From NCBI RefSeq assembly GCF_029945805.1, contig NZ_JAQSDH010000044.1:104398-168397 (forward strand): a stretch of 64,000 nucleotides of DNA. The letters run 5' to 3'. Numbering within the stretch: position 1 is the first letter of the stretch; every line of letters starts with the position of its first letter. A program made the position numbers and the translations under genes. Shown piece by piece: positions 7,654 through 17,969 of the stretch. Origin of the DNA: Flavobacterium sp. (GTDB taxonomy: Bacteria > Bacteroidota > Bacteroidia > Flavobacteriales > Flavobacteriaceae). Under the pieces are notes generated by a model. The model did no database searches, was not told the DNA's origin, and saw only the letters and a list, made by a program, of their open reading frames with translations.

Positions 7654-9540
7654 TTATTTTACTTCTTCGAATTCAACATCTTGCGTATTATCTCCAGAAT
7701 TTTCAGCTTGTGGCGCAGCATCTTGTGCTTGACCAGCTTCTCCTTGAGCATACATTGCTTCTGTAGCTGTTTTCCAAGCTGCATTTACATTGTCAAGACC
7801 TTTTTGAATTGCATCTAAATCTTGTGATTGGTGTGCCATTCTTAATTCAGTCAAACTCATTTCGATTTTTGCTTTGTGATCATCAGCTAATTTATCTCCC
7901 AACTCTTTCAATTGAGTTTCAGTTTGGAAAATTGTACTGTCAGCCTCGTTTAATTTCTCAGCTCTTTCTCTTGCTACTTTATCAGCGTCAGCATTCATTT
8001 CAGCATCTTTTTTCATTCTTTCGATTTCTTCTGCTGTTAAACCAGATGAAGCTTCAATACGAATATCATGAGATTTACCGGTTCCTTTATCAGTTGCAGA
8101 AACTTTGATGATACCATTAGCATCAATATCAAAAGTTACTTCAATTTGTGGAACTCCTCTTGGTGCTGGTGGAAGACCTTCTAAGTGAAAACGTCCGATA
8201 GTTTTATTATCTGCAGACATCGTTCTTTCTCCTTGCAATACGTGAATTTCAACACTTGGTTGGTTGTCTGCAGCTGTAGAGAATACTTGAGATTTCTTAG
8301 TTGGAATAGTTGTGTTAGACTCGATTAATTTAGTCATAACGTTACCCATAGTTTCGATACCTAAAGATAAAGGTGTAACGTCTAGTAACAATACATCTTT
8401 CACATCTCCAGATAAAACTCCACCTTGAATAGCAGCTCCGATAGCTACAACCTCATCAGGATTAACTCCTTTTGATGCTTTTTTACCAAAGAACTTTTCA
8501 ACTTCGTCAGCAATTCTTGGCATTCTTGTAGAACCACCAACTAAAATAACTTCATCAATATCCGATGTAGATAAACCAGCATCTTTCAACGCTTTAGCAA
8601 CTGGTTCCATTGAACGTTTTACTAAAGAATCAGATAATTGCTCAAATTTAGCTCTAGTTAATTTTTTAACTAAGTGTTTTGGTCCAGAAGCGGTAGCAGT
8701 AACGTAAGGCAAATTGATTTCTGTTTCAGCAGAAGAGGACAATTCGATTTTCGCTTTTTCAGCAGCTTCTTTAATTCTTTGTAATGACATTGGATCTAAT
8801 CTCAAGTCAATTCCTTCTTCCGATTTGAATTCGTCTGCCAACCAATCAATAATGGTTTGGTCAAAGTCATCTCCACCTAAGTGCGTATCTCCATTTGTAG
8901 ACAATACTTCAAAAACTCCATCTCCTAATTCAAGGATAGAGATATCAAAAGTACCACCACCTAAATCATAAACAGCAATTTTTTGGTCAACACCTTTTTT
9001 ATCTAATCCATAAGCTAATGCAGCAGCAGTTGGCTCATTGATAATTCTCATTACTTTCAAACCAGCAATTTCTCCAGCTTCTTTTGTAGCTTGACGTTGT
9101 GCATCGTTAAAATAAGCAGGAACAGTGATAACTGCTTCTGTAACGGTTTGACCTAAATAGTCTTCAGCCGTTTTTTTCATTTTTTGAAGTGTCATAGCTG
9201 ACAATTCTTGTGGAGTGTATAAACGACCATCAATATCCACACGTGGCGTATTGTTATCACCTTTTACAACACTGTAAGGCATTTTTTTTGCTTCACCAGT
9301 AGTTTCAGCAAAAGTGTGTCCCATAAAACGCTTGATAGAACCAACCGTTTTTGTTGGATTCGTTACCGCTTGTCTTTTTGCAGGATCACCCACTTTAATC
9401 TCACCACCTTCAACGAAAGCAATGATAGATGGTGTTGTTCTTTTCCCTTCTGAGTTAGGTATTACTACAGCTTCTTGTCCTTCCATTACGGATACACATG
9501 AGTTGGTTGTACCTAAGTCAATTCCAATTATTTTTCCCAT
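7654..9540 (-). CDS. dnaK: Chaperone DnaK (Hsp70)
   Basis: 628 residues. The actin-like ATPase domain opens with [15 protein letters not shown] and carries [12 protein letters not shown] near residue 193 and [10 protein letters not shown] near 335. The linker [13 protein letters not shown] leads into the substrate-binding domain, and the acidic Gln/Ala-rich tail ends in DVEFEEVK (EEVD-like in bacteria). It refolds proteins in the cytoplasm with DnaJ and GrpE, neither of which is adjacent. A sigma-54-like sequence lies 58 nt upstream of the start codon. Confidence 0.99.
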   Translation of the reverse strand: MGKIIGIDLGTTNSCVSVMEGQEAVVIPNSEGKRTTPSIIAFVEGGEIKVGDPAKRQAVTNPTKTVGSIKRFMGHTFAETTGEAKKMPYSVVKGDNNTPRVDIDGRLYTPQELSAMTLQKMKKTAEDYLGQTVTEAVITVPAYFNDAQRQATKEAGEIAGLKVMRIINEPTAAALAYGLDKKGVDQKIAVYDLGGGTFDISILELGDGVFEVLSTNGDTHLGGDDFDQTIIDWLADEFKSEEGIDLRLDPMSLQRIKEAAEKAKIELSSSAETEINLPYVTATASGPKHLVKKLTRAKFEQLSDSLVKRSMEPVAKALKDAGLSTSDIDEVILVGGSTRMPRIADEVEKFFGKKASKGVNPDEVVAIGAAIQGGVLSGDVKDVLLLDVTPLSLGIETMGNVMTKLIESNTTIPTKKSQVFSTAADNQPSVEIHVLQGERTMSADNKTIGRFHLEGLPPAPRGVPQIEVTFDIDANGIIKVSATDKGTGKSHDIRIEASSGLTAEEIERMKKDAEMNADADKVARERAEKLNEADSTIFQTETQLKELGDKLADDHKAKIEMSLTELRMAHQSQDLDAIQKGLDNVNAAWKTATEAMYAQGEAGQAQDAAPQAENSGDNTQDVEFEEVK

Positions 9541-9597
9541 TTTTGTTTAATTTATATTTTTATTTGTGTGTTTATTTTTCAAACTTGCTTGTCCAAA

Positions 9598-9614
9598 GTC
9601 AACTATTGTGCCAA
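9598..9614 (-). promoter_or_regulatory. Sigma-54-like promoter candidate upstream of dnaK
   Basis: The minus strand reads TTGGCACAATAGTTGAC. Against the RpoN consensus YTGGCACGrnnnTTGCW the spacing is exact; the main mismatches are the -12 GC, here GA, and G to A after GGCAC. A Bacteroidota housekeeping TAnnTTTG box is not obvious in the same region. No known activator site was recognised. Confidence 0.4.
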
Positions 9615-9715
9615 GCGGCCAAGAAGAATAAATTGTCAGTTTTGAGCAAATAAATATGACAAGATGACATTTTAAGTGCAAAATTCTAAGTAGAAAGTAC
9701 TAATTATTTTTTTAG

Positions 9716-9806
9716 GAGCTGTTTCCAGCTTTACACTCCAATCTTTTTGTCTCGTTCCAAAAAACGAAAAAAAAAGGATTTCCGCTGCAATCTGGGCTAG
9801 GGTTTT
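9716..9806. repeat. Dispersed flavobacterial repeat, copy
   Basis: Segments CCAATCTTTTT (about 9738) and AAAAAGGATTTCCGCTGCAATC (about 9772-9792) enclose a variable middle containing TTCCAAAAAACGAAAAAAA. The outer parts match 36070-36187. It separates the divergent dnaK and FAD-oxidoreductase genes; the rest of this 357-bp gap holds the dnaK promoter region only. Confidence 0.7.
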
Positions 9807-9897
9807 CTTAAGCAGTCACATACTATACTACTTTGGACCTTTTAAAAATAGTCGTTACAACAAAATAAAAGATGTAATTTTGTTTTAAATAAATCTC

Positions 9898-11142
9898 ATG
9901 AAACCAACCATCACAATAATAGGCGCAGGAATTTCAGGTCTTACTGCCGCCGTTTATCTCCACAAAAAAGGATTTAAAGTTCAAATTTTAGAAGCCTCTG
10001 ATCGTGCCGGTGGTCGCATCAAAACGGATCTGATTGACGGATTTAGATTAGACAAAGGGTTCCAGGTTTTGTTAACCGAATATCCCGAAGCAAAAGCAGT
10101 ATTGGATTATGAGAAACTAAATTTAAAGCGATTTTTACCTGGCGCAACCGTACTTTATGAAAACGGACAATTTGAAATTGCAGATCCTTTCAGACGACCA
10201 TCTGCTTTATTTTCGACAGTATTTGCACCCGTTGGAACGCTAAAAGATAAGATGAATACCTTTTTCTTAAAAAATAAATTAGTCAAAATTACTGTTTCAA
10301 ATATCTTCAAACAAACAGAAACCGAGACGATTTTGCAACTCAAAAAATACGGCTTCAGTACAAAAATGATTGACCGTTTCTACAAACCCTTCTTTTCCGG
10401 AATATTTCTAGAAAATGAGTTGAAAACTTCAAGCAATATGTTTGATTTTGTCATGAAAATGTTTTCCGAAGGCGATGCAGCGCTACCCGAATTAGGAATG
10501 GAAGAAATTCCGAAACAATTGGTAGCAATGCTTCCAGAAAATTCTATTCAATATAATGTGAAAGTAAATGCAATTGAAAACAACAAAATCAGTTGTGAAA
10601 ATGGAAAACTAGTTGAAACCGATACAATCATTATTGCAACAGAAGCGATAGGTTTTGCAAGCAACTATATTCCAAAAAGCAAACAAAATTTCCATCAAGT
10701 TACCAATGTTTATTTTGAAGCTAAAATTGCTCCTACCAAAAAAGCAGTGGTAGTTTTAAATGCTGCAGCAAACAAAAAATGGGTCACTAACTTGACTGTA
10801 ATCACCAACGTTTCTAAAAAATACGCTCCTGACGACCGAATATTAATTTCAGTTTCATTAAATGGAAACCCTACAATTGACGATGAGACAGTAGCTAAAA
10901 ACATGAAGTTGGAACTGAAAAATTGGTATGGAAATCAAGTGAATGATTGGAAAATGATAAAAACCTATCGCATCCAGTATGCTTTGCCAAATCAAGAAAA
11001 AGTTACTAATGAAGTTTTAAACACAGAATTACAATTAGATAAAAACTTATTTATTTGTGGGGATCATTTAATGAACGGTTCTATAAATGCAGCCATGAAA
11101 TCAGGGAGATTGGTCGCTGAATTGATTGATAGTCTAAACTAA
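9898..11142 (+). CDS. FAD-dependent amine-oxidase-type oxidoreductase
   Basis: 414 residues. The N-terminus ITIIGAGISGLTAAVYLHKK is a dinucleotide-binding fold for FAD, followed about 22 residues later by LEASDRAGGRIKT, the second FAD motif of the amine oxidase/phytoene desaturase group. A C-terminal FICGDHLMNGSINAAMKSGR segment closes the FAD site. This family includes flavin monoamine oxidases, protoporphyrinogen oxidases and carotenoid-related enzymes; nothing here identifies the substrate. No carotenoid genes are next to it, although the organism must make beta-carotene if its Blh is functional. Confidence 0.85.
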   Translation: MKPTITIIGAGISGLTAAVYLHKKGFKVQILEASDRAGGRIKTDLIDGFRLDKGFQVLLTEYPEAKAVLDYEKLNLKRFLPGATVLYENGQFEIADPFRRPSALFSTVFAPVGTLKDKMNTFFLKNKLVKITVSNIFKQTETETILQLKKYGFSTKMIDRFYKPFFSGIFLENELKTSSNMFDFVMKMFSEGDAALPELGMEEIPKQLVAMLPENSIQYNVKVNAIENNKISCENGKLVETDTIIIATEAIGFASNYIPKSKQNFHQVTNVYFEAKIAPTKKAVVVLNAAANKKWVTNLTVITNVSKKYAPDDRILISVSLNGNPTIDDETVAKNMKLELKNWYGNQVNDWKMIKTYRIQYALPNQEKVTNEVLNTELQLDKNLFICGDHLMNGSINAAMKSGRLVAELIDSLN

Positions 11143-11212
11143 GAAAGTCACAAATAGCTACTTTTTCAAGACGTATATTTTAAAATTATAAAAGTAACCG
11201 CGGTTACTACTC

Positions 11213-11243
11213 AAAAAAAATCCCAACCGTTAAGCTGGGATTA
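11213..11243. terminator. Terminator between the FAD oxidoreductase gene and rho
   Basis: AATCCCA (11219-11225) pairs with TGGGATT (11236-11242), with an A-run before and TAATTATTT after. It suits the minus-strand rho transcript and probably the converging plus-strand gene. The perfect palindrome AGTAACCGCGGTTACT lies at 11193-11208. Confidence 0.75.
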
Positions 11244-11248
11244 ATTAT

Positions 11249-12973
11249 TTAATCATTCATCGAAATAAGGAATTCCTCGTTGTTTCGGGTTTTCTTGATT
11301 TTATCGTTTATAGTATCCATAGCTTCCACCGGATTCATATCGGCTAGGAATTTCCGGAGGATCCACATTCGTTTCAACGTGTTTTGATCTAACAATAAAT
11401 CGTCACGACGCGTACTTGAAGAAGTCAAATCGATAGCCGGGAAAATTCTTCGATTGGCAATTTTTCTGTCCAATTGTAATTCCATGTTACCCGTTCCTTT
11501 AAATTCTTCGAAGATGACTTCGTCCATTTTAGAACCTGTTTCGGTTAAGGCTGTGGCGATGATACTCAAAGATCCACCATTCTCTACATTACGAGCCGCA
11601 CCAAAGAATCGTTTTGGTTTTTGTAATGCATTAGCATCTACTCCACCCGAAAGTACTTTTCCAGAGGCTGGTTGAACCGTATTGTAAGCTCTAGCCAAAC
11701 GTGTAATCGAATCCAACAAAATCACAACATCATGACCACATTCTACCAAACGCTTGGCTTTTTCAAGAACAATGTTGGCGATTTTTACGTGCTCCATTGG
11801 TTCTCGATCGAATGTTGAAGCAATAACTTCACCACGAACACTACGTTGCATATCGGTAACCTCTTCTGGACGTTCATCTATCAATAAAACAATTAGGTAA
11901 ACTTCTGGATGGTTAGCCGCAATAGCATTTGCAATGTCTTTTAACAACATGGTCTTACCCGTTTTTGGTTGGGCCACGATCATACCACGTTGTCCTTTTC
12001 CAATTGGAGAAAACAAGTCGATTACTCGTGTCGAAACGCTAGCATGCTTATCCGCTATATTGAATTTTTCTTGTGGAAATATTGGCGTTAAATGTTCAAA
12101 TGAAACTCGGTCACGAACCACTTGTGGATCATGCCCATTTATTTTAAGCACTTTTACTAATGGAAAAAACTTCTCTCCTTCTTTAGGAGGACGAACTACA
12201 CCTTTTACGGTATCGCCCGTTTTTAATCCAAATAATCTGATTTGGGAAGTTGAAAGATAAATATCATCTGGTGAAGCCAAATAATTATAATCGGATGAGC
12301 GCAGGAAACCATACCCATCAGGTATCATTTCAAGAACGCCTTCACTTTCTATTATTCCGTCAAATTCAAAATCAGCATCTCTGAAGTTGTTTTGTTTCTT
12401 CCCTTTAAAATTTGGGTTATTATTGTTGGCATTAGCATTTGGTGCTTTGCTCGGCTGTTTAGCGTTGTGTTCTCTGTTGCCGTTGCCGTTGCTATTGTTT
12501 TGGTTTGGATTTCCTTCTGCTTCTTCCGTGGTAGGTTTTTCTACAATTTCTGCTTCAGATACACTTGGTTCCTGAGATTCTATTTTTGGATTAGTGTTAT
12601 TCTTTTTCTCGAAAACCGGTTTTTTAAACTTAGGATTTTTGCTTTGAAATACTGGTTTTTCCTCTGTCTTTTCATCGGTGGTACCTTGTACTTTTTCTTC
12701 CGTCGGTTCTACTTTTGGTTCAGCGGCAAACAAATCGTTCTGAAGCGGTTCAGCAGTAGACTTTGTTTCGGGTGCAATTCGCATTCGTTTGGCTTTGCTT
12801 TCGGCAGGCTTATCAACAGCAACTTGTTCCGCCGAAGCGTTACTTTGTTGTTCCAGAATCTGGGTAATAAGTGTGTCTTTTTTGACGCCGTTAACCTTAA
12901 TGGTTTTGGTTAATTTGGCAATTTCTTGAAGCTCAGAAAGCTTCATTTCTTTAAGGGCAGAAATATCAAACAT
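11249..12973 (-). CDS. rho: Transcription termination factor Rho
   Basis: 574 residues, longer than the roughly 420-residue E. coli protein. The Rho N-terminal helical domain ([20 protein letters not shown]) is followed by a charged, Asn/Gln/Glu/Pro-rich insert at about 50-200, then the RNA-binding cold-shock-like fold beginning at [17 protein letters not shown]. The RecA-type motor has [20 protein letters not shown] (Walker A) and [15 protein letters not shown] (Walker B). The disordered insert is common in Bacteroidota Rho. It is an RNA-dependent helicase ending transcription. Confidence 0.98.
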   Translation of the reverse strand: MFDISALKEMKLSELQEIAKLTKTIKVNGVKKDTLITQILEQQSNASAEQVAVDKPAESKAKRMRIAPETKSTAEPLQNDLFAAEPKVEPTEEKVQGTTDEKTEEKPVFQSKNPKFKKPVFEKKNNTNPKIESQEPSVSEAEIVEKPTTEEAEGNPNQNNSNGNGNREHNAKQPSKAPNANANNNNPNFKGKKQNNFRDADFEFDGIIESEGVLEMIPDGYGFLRSSDYNYLASPDDIYLSTSQIRLFGLKTGDTVKGVVRPPKEGEKFFPLVKVLKINGHDPQVVRDRVSFEHLTPIFPQEKFNIADKHASVSTRVIDLFSPIGKGQRGMIVAQPKTGKTMLLKDIANAIAANHPEVYLIVLLIDERPEEVTDMQRSVRGEVIASTFDREPMEHVKIANIVLEKAKRLVECGHDVVILLDSITRLARAYNTVQPASGKVLSGGVDANALQKPKRFFGAARNVENGGSLSIIATALTETGSKMDEVIFEEFKGTGNMELQLDRKIANRRIFPAIDLTSSSTRRDDLLLDQNTLKRMWILRKFLADMNPVEAMDTINDKIKKTRNNEEFLISMND

Positions 12974-13136
12974 AAATAATATTTATATCGTAAATTGATT
13001 TAATTTGGAATACAAGGAAAATGAGTGTAGATTCAATTCGTAAATAAATCCGATTTTTGGAAGATTTTGCGGATTTACACTGCAATAATACAAATAATAT
13101 TTTATCATGCAATAGTATTTTTTTAAAAAGAAACTT

Positions 13137-13144
13137 TATTTTTG
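13137..13144 (+). promoter_or_regulatory. -7 element of a promoter
   Basis: TATTTTTG matches TAnnTTTG, 24 nt before the ATG of the DUF4293-type gene. No clear -33 TTG is seen. Confidence 0.5.
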
Positions 13145-13167
13145 CATCTAATTATTCGAAAAAAAAA

Positions 13168-13575
13168 ATGTTTAGACCACAAACCTATTATTTGATTATT
13201 TGCTTAGTAGTAACTAGCGTTTTACCTTTTGTATTTCCATTATGGAAAGATGCAGCCGGAAAACCTTTTTATTTTATGGCCGATACAGTGTACGTCACGC
13301 TTTTCGGACTTAGTAACACCCTAACTTTACTTAGCATTTTTTCACATAAAAAAAGACAACAACAATTTGTCATGGGCAGATTGAATATGATATTGAATTT
13401 AATTTTATTAGGATTATTTGTGTATCGAACACTAACTGCATCTGGAGAAACAGCTATTTCTGAGAAGGGTGTTGGGATGTTCTTACCTATTATTTCTATC
13501 GTATTTTTGGTTTTGGCCAACAAAGCCATTAAAAAGGACGAAGATCTCGTAAAATCTGTGGATCGACTGCGATAA
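13168..13575 (+). CDS. DUF4293-type integral membrane protein
   Basis: The ATG at 13168 is chosen, giving 135 residues; an upstream frame to 13057 contains the promoter and is rejected. Four hydrophobic segments can be seen (starting YYLIICLVVTSVLPFVF, AIKPFYFMADTVY-like second segment, LNMILNLILLGLFVY, and FLPIISIVFLVLANKAIKK), with a basic cytoplasmic end. It matches the DUF4293 layout common next to rho in Flavobacteriia. Function unknown. Confidence 0.85.
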   Translation: MFRPQTYYLIICLVVTSVLPFVFPLWKDAAGKPFYFMADTVYVTLFGLSNTLTLLSIFSHKKRQQQFVMGRLNMILNLILLGLFVYRTLTASGETAISEKGVGMFLPIISIVFLVLANKAIKKDEDLVKSVDRLR

Positions 13576-13603
13576 ACCTATAAACTTAGTTTTTTAGTGC
13601 TGC

Positions 13604-13634
13604 AAAAAACCCGAGCCAATGGTTCGGGTTTTTT
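13604..13634. terminator. Bidirectional terminator
   Basis: AAACCCGAGCC (about 13608-13617) and GGTTCGGGTTT form a long stem with G-U pairs and an AAT loop, flanked by A-run and T-run. It separates converging membrane-protein and acs genes. Confidence 0.85.
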
Positions 13635-13684
13635 ATTTGCTCTGAACTTATTTCAGATTCTCTTCTCTGTTTTAGATTCTAAAT

Positions 13685-15592
13685 CTATATTTTCCCATCT
13701 TTTATTTCGTCCACTATTTCAGGATTTAGCAATGTTGAAGTATCTCCAAAATTACTAAAATCACCTTCAGCTATCTTCCGCAATATTCTACGCATAATTT
13801 TTCCAGATCGTGTTTTTGGTAAGCCTGAAACAAACTGAATTTTATCAAGTTTAGAAATTGGTCCAATTTGATCCGAAACTAATTGGTTAATCTCTTTAGC
13901 CAAATTAACTTTATCGCGACTTTCACCTACTTCTTTTAAAATAATAAAACCGTATAAAGCATTTCCTTTTATGTCATGTGGAAAACCTACGATGGCACTT
14001 TCTGCAACTGCTGGATGCTCATTGATAGCATCTTCAATTGGTGCCGTTCCTAAATTGTGTCCCGAAACGATGATTACATCATCTACTCTTCCAGTGATTC
14101 GGTAATACCCAACTTCATCTCGTAAAGCCCCATCCCCAGTGAAATATTTACCTGGAAAAGCGGTAAAGTAGGTTTCTTTATAACGTTGGTGATCATTCCA
14201 GATCGTTCGCGCTATGGCGGGCCAAGGGAATTTTATACACAAACTTCCCGTAACCTGATTGCCTTCAATTTCGTTGCGTAATTCGTCCATTAAAACAGGT
14301 TGAATTCCAGGTAATGGTAACGAAGCGTAAGTTGGTTTTGTTGGGGTTACAAACGGAATTGGTGAAATCATAATTCCACCTGTTTCGGTTTGCCACCAAG
14401 TATCTACTAGTGGACACCGTTTTCCGCCTACATGATCATTATACCAATGCCATGCTTCTTCATTTATAGGTTCTCCAACGGATCCAATCACTTTCAATGA
14501 TTTTAAAGGAAAACGCTGTACATAATCGAGATTTTCTTTCGCCAAAGCTCGAATTGCGGTGGGAGCTGTATAGAATTGTGTCACGTTATGCTTTTCTATT
14601 ACTTCCCAAAAACGACTGTAATCTGGATAAGAAGGTACACCCTCAAAAATTACTGTAGTTGCTCCATTCAAAAGGGGTCCGTAAAGTATATAGGAATGCC
14701 CTGTAATCCAACCAATATCGGCAGTACACCAAAAAATATCATTTTCTTCGTAAGCAAAAACATTTTTAAAAGTATAGGCAGTATATACCATATAACCAGC
14801 AGTAGAATGAACCATTCCTTTTGGTTTTCCCGTCGAACCTGATGTATAAAGTATAAATAAAGGATCTTCTGCGTCCATGATTTCGGCAACATTGTTAGGA
14901 ATAGCTGCATCCAACAAAGGCTGTAACCAAATATCGCGTCCTTCTTTCATCGTAACTTTAGTATCAGTTCTTTTAACAACTAAAACTTTCTCTACACACG
15001 GCGTTTTTTCAATAGCTTCATCGATAATAACTTTCAAATCAATGGTTTTTTCTCCACGATAACTTCCATCAGAAGTGATAACCATTTTACAATCGCAGTC
15101 ATTAATTCGAGCCGCAACCGCTGAAGCTGAAAATCCTGCAAAGACAACCGAATGTACCGCTCCAATTCGGGCGCAAGCCAAAGTAGCAATAGCCAATTCG
15201 GGAATCATTGGTAAATAAATACAAACTCGATCTCCCTTTTTTACACCTTGATCGCGAAGCACATTAGCCATTCGAGCTACTCGATCATAAAGTTCGTTGT
15301 AGGTTATATGAAGAGCATCTTCATCGGGATTATTAGGTTCGAAAATGATCGCAGTTTTATCTCCTCGTCTTGCTAAATGTCTGTCGATACAATTTTTAGT
15401 GATATTTACCTTGGCATCAACGAACCATTTAAACTTCGCTTCTTCAAAATTAACTTCAAAAACCTTTTCCCATTTTTGGTACCAAGTAAAATTCTCATCG
15501 GCAATCTTATCCCAAAATTTTCGGGGTTCTCGAACCGATTTCTTATACATTTTAAAATAATGTTCCAGATTATCTATTTTGTAATAACTCAT
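13685..15592 (-). CDS. acs: Acetyl-CoA synthetase
   Basis: 635 residues, slightly below the usual about 650. The AMP-binding core has YTSGSTGKPKGMVHSTAGY, TADIGWITGHSY, WWQTETGG with the tryptophan that restricts the pocket to acetate, TGDGALRDE and GRVDDVIIVSGHNLGT. The catalytic, usually acetylated, lysine is in KTRSGKIMRRILRK near the C-terminus. It makes acetyl-CoA from acetate, ATP and CoA. It is the last gene of a minus-strand run with 89 bp to the upstream ligase gene. Confidence 0.97.
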   Translation of the reverse strand: MSYYKIDNLEHYFKMYKKSVREPRKFWDKIADENFTWYQKWEKVFEVNFEEAKFKWFVDAKVNITKNCIDRHLARRGDKTAIIFEPNNPDEDALHITYNELYDRVARMANVLRDQGVKKGDRVCIYLPMIPELAIATLACARIGAVHSVVFAGFSASAVAARINDCDCKMVITSDGSYRGEKTIDLKVIIDEAIEKTPCVEKVLVVKRTDTKVTMKEGRDIWLQPLLDAAIPNNVAEIMDAEDPLFILYTSGSTGKPKGMVHSTAGYMVYTAYTFKNVFAYEENDIFWCTADIGWITGHSYILYGPLLNGATTVIFEGVPSYPDYSRFWEVIEKHNVTQFYTAPTAIRALAKENLDYVQRFPLKSLKVIGSVGEPINEEAWHWYNDHVGGKRCPLVDTWWQTETGGIMISPIPFVTPTKPTYASLPLPGIQPVLMDELRNEIEGNQVTGSLCIKFPWPAIARTIWNDHQRYKETYFTAFPGKYFTGDGALRDEVGYYRITGRVDDVIIVSGHNLGTAPIEDAINEHPAVAESAIVGFPHDIKGNALYGFIILKEVGESRDKVNLAKEINQLVSDQIGPISKLDKIQFVSGLPKTRSGKIMRRILRKIAEGDFSNFGDTSTLLNPEIVDEIKDGKI

Positions 15593-15681
15593 TGTAAATC
15601 TAATTTAATATTCGTTTTATTAAGGTAAATATACTTATTCTAAGTATGTACCAATTATTTTTTTTGCTAAATTACTATAGC

Positions 15682-17577
15682 TCATTTATAGCTTCCAATT
15701 TTGGTTTTTGCCAGTTCTTCTTGAATCTCGGCAATAATCGCTTCATCATCTATAGTGGATGGTACTTGAAAATTTTCACCATCAACAATACTTCGCAATA
15801 GCTTGCGTAATATTTTTCCGGAGCGCGTCTTTGGTAAACGTTGTACTACAATCACATCGCGCAAAGCAGCCACGGCACCAATTTGTTCTCTGACTAACTG
15901 AACAATTTCGTATTGTAGTTGAAAATGTTCTATCTCTTCTCCTAATTTAGTTACTACTAATGCCAATGGAATTTGTCCTTTTAACTCGTCATTAATTCCA
16001 ATCACGGCGCATTCTGCAACCGAATGATGTGAAGCCACTATTTCTTCCATTTCAGCTGTAGAAAGTCGGTGACCGGCCACATTAATAACATCGTCCACTC
16101 TACCCGTAACATAAATGTATCCATCTGCATCTTTATAACCGCCATCGCCTGAAAAATAATAGCCTGGAAACCGATTTAAATAACTTGATTGAAAACTTGG
16201 ATGATCTTTCCAGATATCGAGTAATGTTCCGGGAGGCAAAGGCAATTTAATGACCAAATACCCTTCCTCGTTTGGCTCAAGTTCCAGACCGTTTTCACCT
16301 ACTATTTGAATATCATAACCACAGACTGCTTTTCCGGTAGAACCGGGTTTGATTGGCAAGTACTCCACGCCCATCATGTTGGCAATCATCGGCCAGCCGG
16401 ATTCCGTTTGCCACCAATGATCAATAGCAGGAATCGGAATGTGTGCTCTATACCATTCTAAAGTAGCCACGTCACAACGTTCACCCGCTAAAAATTGGGT
16501 TCGTAACGAACTCAAATCATATTGCTTTATGAATTCTCCATTAGGGTCTTCTTTCTTGATCGCTCTTATTGCTGTTGGCGCGGTAAACATAGCACAAACT
16601 TTATGTTCTTCGATGATCCGCCAAAACGTACTAGCATCCGGAGTTCTAATAGGTTTTCCTTCAAATATGACGGAAGTATTTCGATTAATCAATGGACCGT
16701 AAACGATAAAACTGTGGCCAACGACCCAGCCCACATCTGAAGCAGCCCAAAAAACTTCTCCTTCGTTCACGCCGTAAATCTTTTGCATTGAAAATTTAAG
16801 TGCTGTGGCATAGCCGCCTGTGTCTCGTAAAATCCCTTTTGGTTTTCCTGTAGTGCCCGAAGTATACAAGACATAAAGTGGATGTGTAGACTCAACCGGA
16901 ACACAAGGCGTTTCCTCAGAACCGTATACTAAGGCATCATAATCGACATCGTATTTTTTAAACGGAATTCTAGCGCCAAGTTTGCGATTTAAGACCACCA
17001 CTTTTTTAGGTTTGTGAGTAGCTTGTGCAATGGCTTCGTCAACTAGGGGTTTATAAGCAATTAGCCGGTCGATTTCAATACCAGAGGAAGCTGTGAGTAT
17101 AACCCGAGGTTTACAATCGTCAATTCGAATTGCCAACTCATGTGGAGCAAAGCCTCCAAAAACTACGGAATGTGTAACTCCAATTCGGGCACAAGCCAAC
17201 ATCGCAAAAGCCGCTTGTGGAATCATTGGCATATAGATAATAGCGGTTTCTCCTTTTTTTAATCCTAAAGAAAGTAAACCACCTGCCAATTTAGCAACTT
17301 CTGATTTGACTTCGCTGTAAGTATATTTCTTAATAGTTTGGGTTACTGGCGAATCATAAATGTAGGCAATTTGGTCGCCATAACCATCCTGGATGTGTTT
17401 GTCTACAGCCAAATAGCAACAATTGAGCAGGCCGTCCTGATACCAAAGTGGATAATCATTGGCATCTTGAGAAAGTATGGTAGTGGGTTTTTGATACCAA
17501 TCAATTGCATCGGCTTGCTCTGCCCAAAATTGGACCGGATTTTCAATACTCTTTTTATAAAATTCTTCGTAGTTCAT
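15682..17577 (-). CDS. prpE: Propionyl-CoA synthetase-like acyl-CoA ligase
   Basis: 631 residues and clearly paralogous to the neighbouring Acs. It shows the PrpE/ACSS3 features: YTSGTTGKPKGILRDTGGY, AASDVGWVVGHSF, an LAGERCD loop instead of VGEP, WWQTESGWPM, and NVAGHRLSTAEMEE. The C-terminal lysine motif is KTRSGKILRKLLRS. Propionate is the most likely substrate but acetate or butyrate cannot be excluded. It sits 21 bp after a response regulator, apparently in one operon. Confidence 0.85.
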   Translation of the reverse strand: MNYEEFYKKSIENPVQFWAEQADAIDWYQKPTTILSQDANDYPLWYQDGLLNCCYLAVDKHIQDGYGDQIAYIYDSPVTQTIKKYTYSEVKSEVAKLAGGLLSLGLKKGETAIIYMPMIPQAAFAMLACARIGVTHSVVFGGFAPHELAIRIDDCKPRVILTASSGIEIDRLIAYKPLVDEAIAQATHKPKKVVVLNRKLGARIPFKKYDVDYDALVYGSEETPCVPVESTHPLYVLYTSGTTGKPKGILRDTGGYATALKFSMQKIYGVNEGEVFWAASDVGWVVGHSFIVYGPLINRNTSVIFEGKPIRTPDASTFWRIIEEHKVCAMFTAPTAIRAIKKEDPNGEFIKQYDLSSLRTQFLAGERCDVATLEWYRAHIPIPAIDHWWQTESGWPMIANMMGVEYLPIKPGSTGKAVCGYDIQIVGENGLELEPNEEGYLVIKLPLPPGTLLDIWKDHPSFQSSYLNRFPGYYFSGDGGYKDADGYIYVTGRVDDVINVAGHRLSTAEMEEIVASHHSVAECAVIGINDELKGQIPLALVVTKLGEEIEHFQLQYEIVQLVREQIGAVAALRDVIVVQRLPKTRSGKILRKLLRSIVDGENFQVPSTIDDEAIIAEIQEELAKTKIGSYK

Positions 17578-17598
17578 TGTGTGTTGTTGTTTACTCGA

Positions 17599-17958
17599 TT
17601 ATAATAATTCGTTGACCTGCTCGACAATTTTTTTGACCGAGAATGGTTTGGTTAAATACGCATCGGCACCGAGACTTAATCCTTTTTGGATGTCGCTCTC
17701 TTTGTTTTTGGCCGATAGGAAAATGACTTTGGTATGCTTAAAATTGGTGTCTTTCTTAATCTGTTCCAGAGTAGCGTACCCATCTACCATAGGCATCATA
17801 ACATCAAGTATGATTACATCTGGATACGTGGATTTCAGGATATCTAAGGCTTCCTGACCGTCGCGGGCAATAAATACTTCAAAATTGTTTTTCTTAAAGG
17901 TGTATTCCAAAGACATAACAATATTTGGTTCATCGTCTACAATTAATATTTTCTTCAT
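17599..17958 (-). CDS. Single-domain response regulator
   Basis: 119 residues, a bare receiver. Acidic pocket DDEPN near residue 8, phospho-acceptor aspartate in VIILDVMMPMVDGYA near 51, threonine/serine in IFLSAKNKE and lysine in YLTKPFS. It has no output domain, so it may pass phosphate on or act through protein contact. It follows the symporter/histidine kinase by 11 bp, its likely partner, and precedes the PrpE-like gene. Confidence 0.93.
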   Translation of the reverse strand: MKKILIVDDEPNIVMSLEYTFKKNNFEVFIARDGQEALDILKSTYPDVIILDVMMPMVDGYATLEQIKKDTNFKHTKVIFLSAKNKESDIQKGLSLGADAYLTKPFSVKKIVEQVNELL

Positions 17959-17969
17959 AACTACTGAAT

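Noticed and set aside
12392..12913. Long plus-strand frame opposite rho
   Set aside because: It is a phenylalanine-rich antisense shadow of the low-complexity Rho insert.
13057..13575. Start of the DUF4293-type gene at 13057
   Set aside because: The extra N-terminus overlaps the TAnnTTTG promoter and is not hydrophobic as expected; ATG at 13168 is better.
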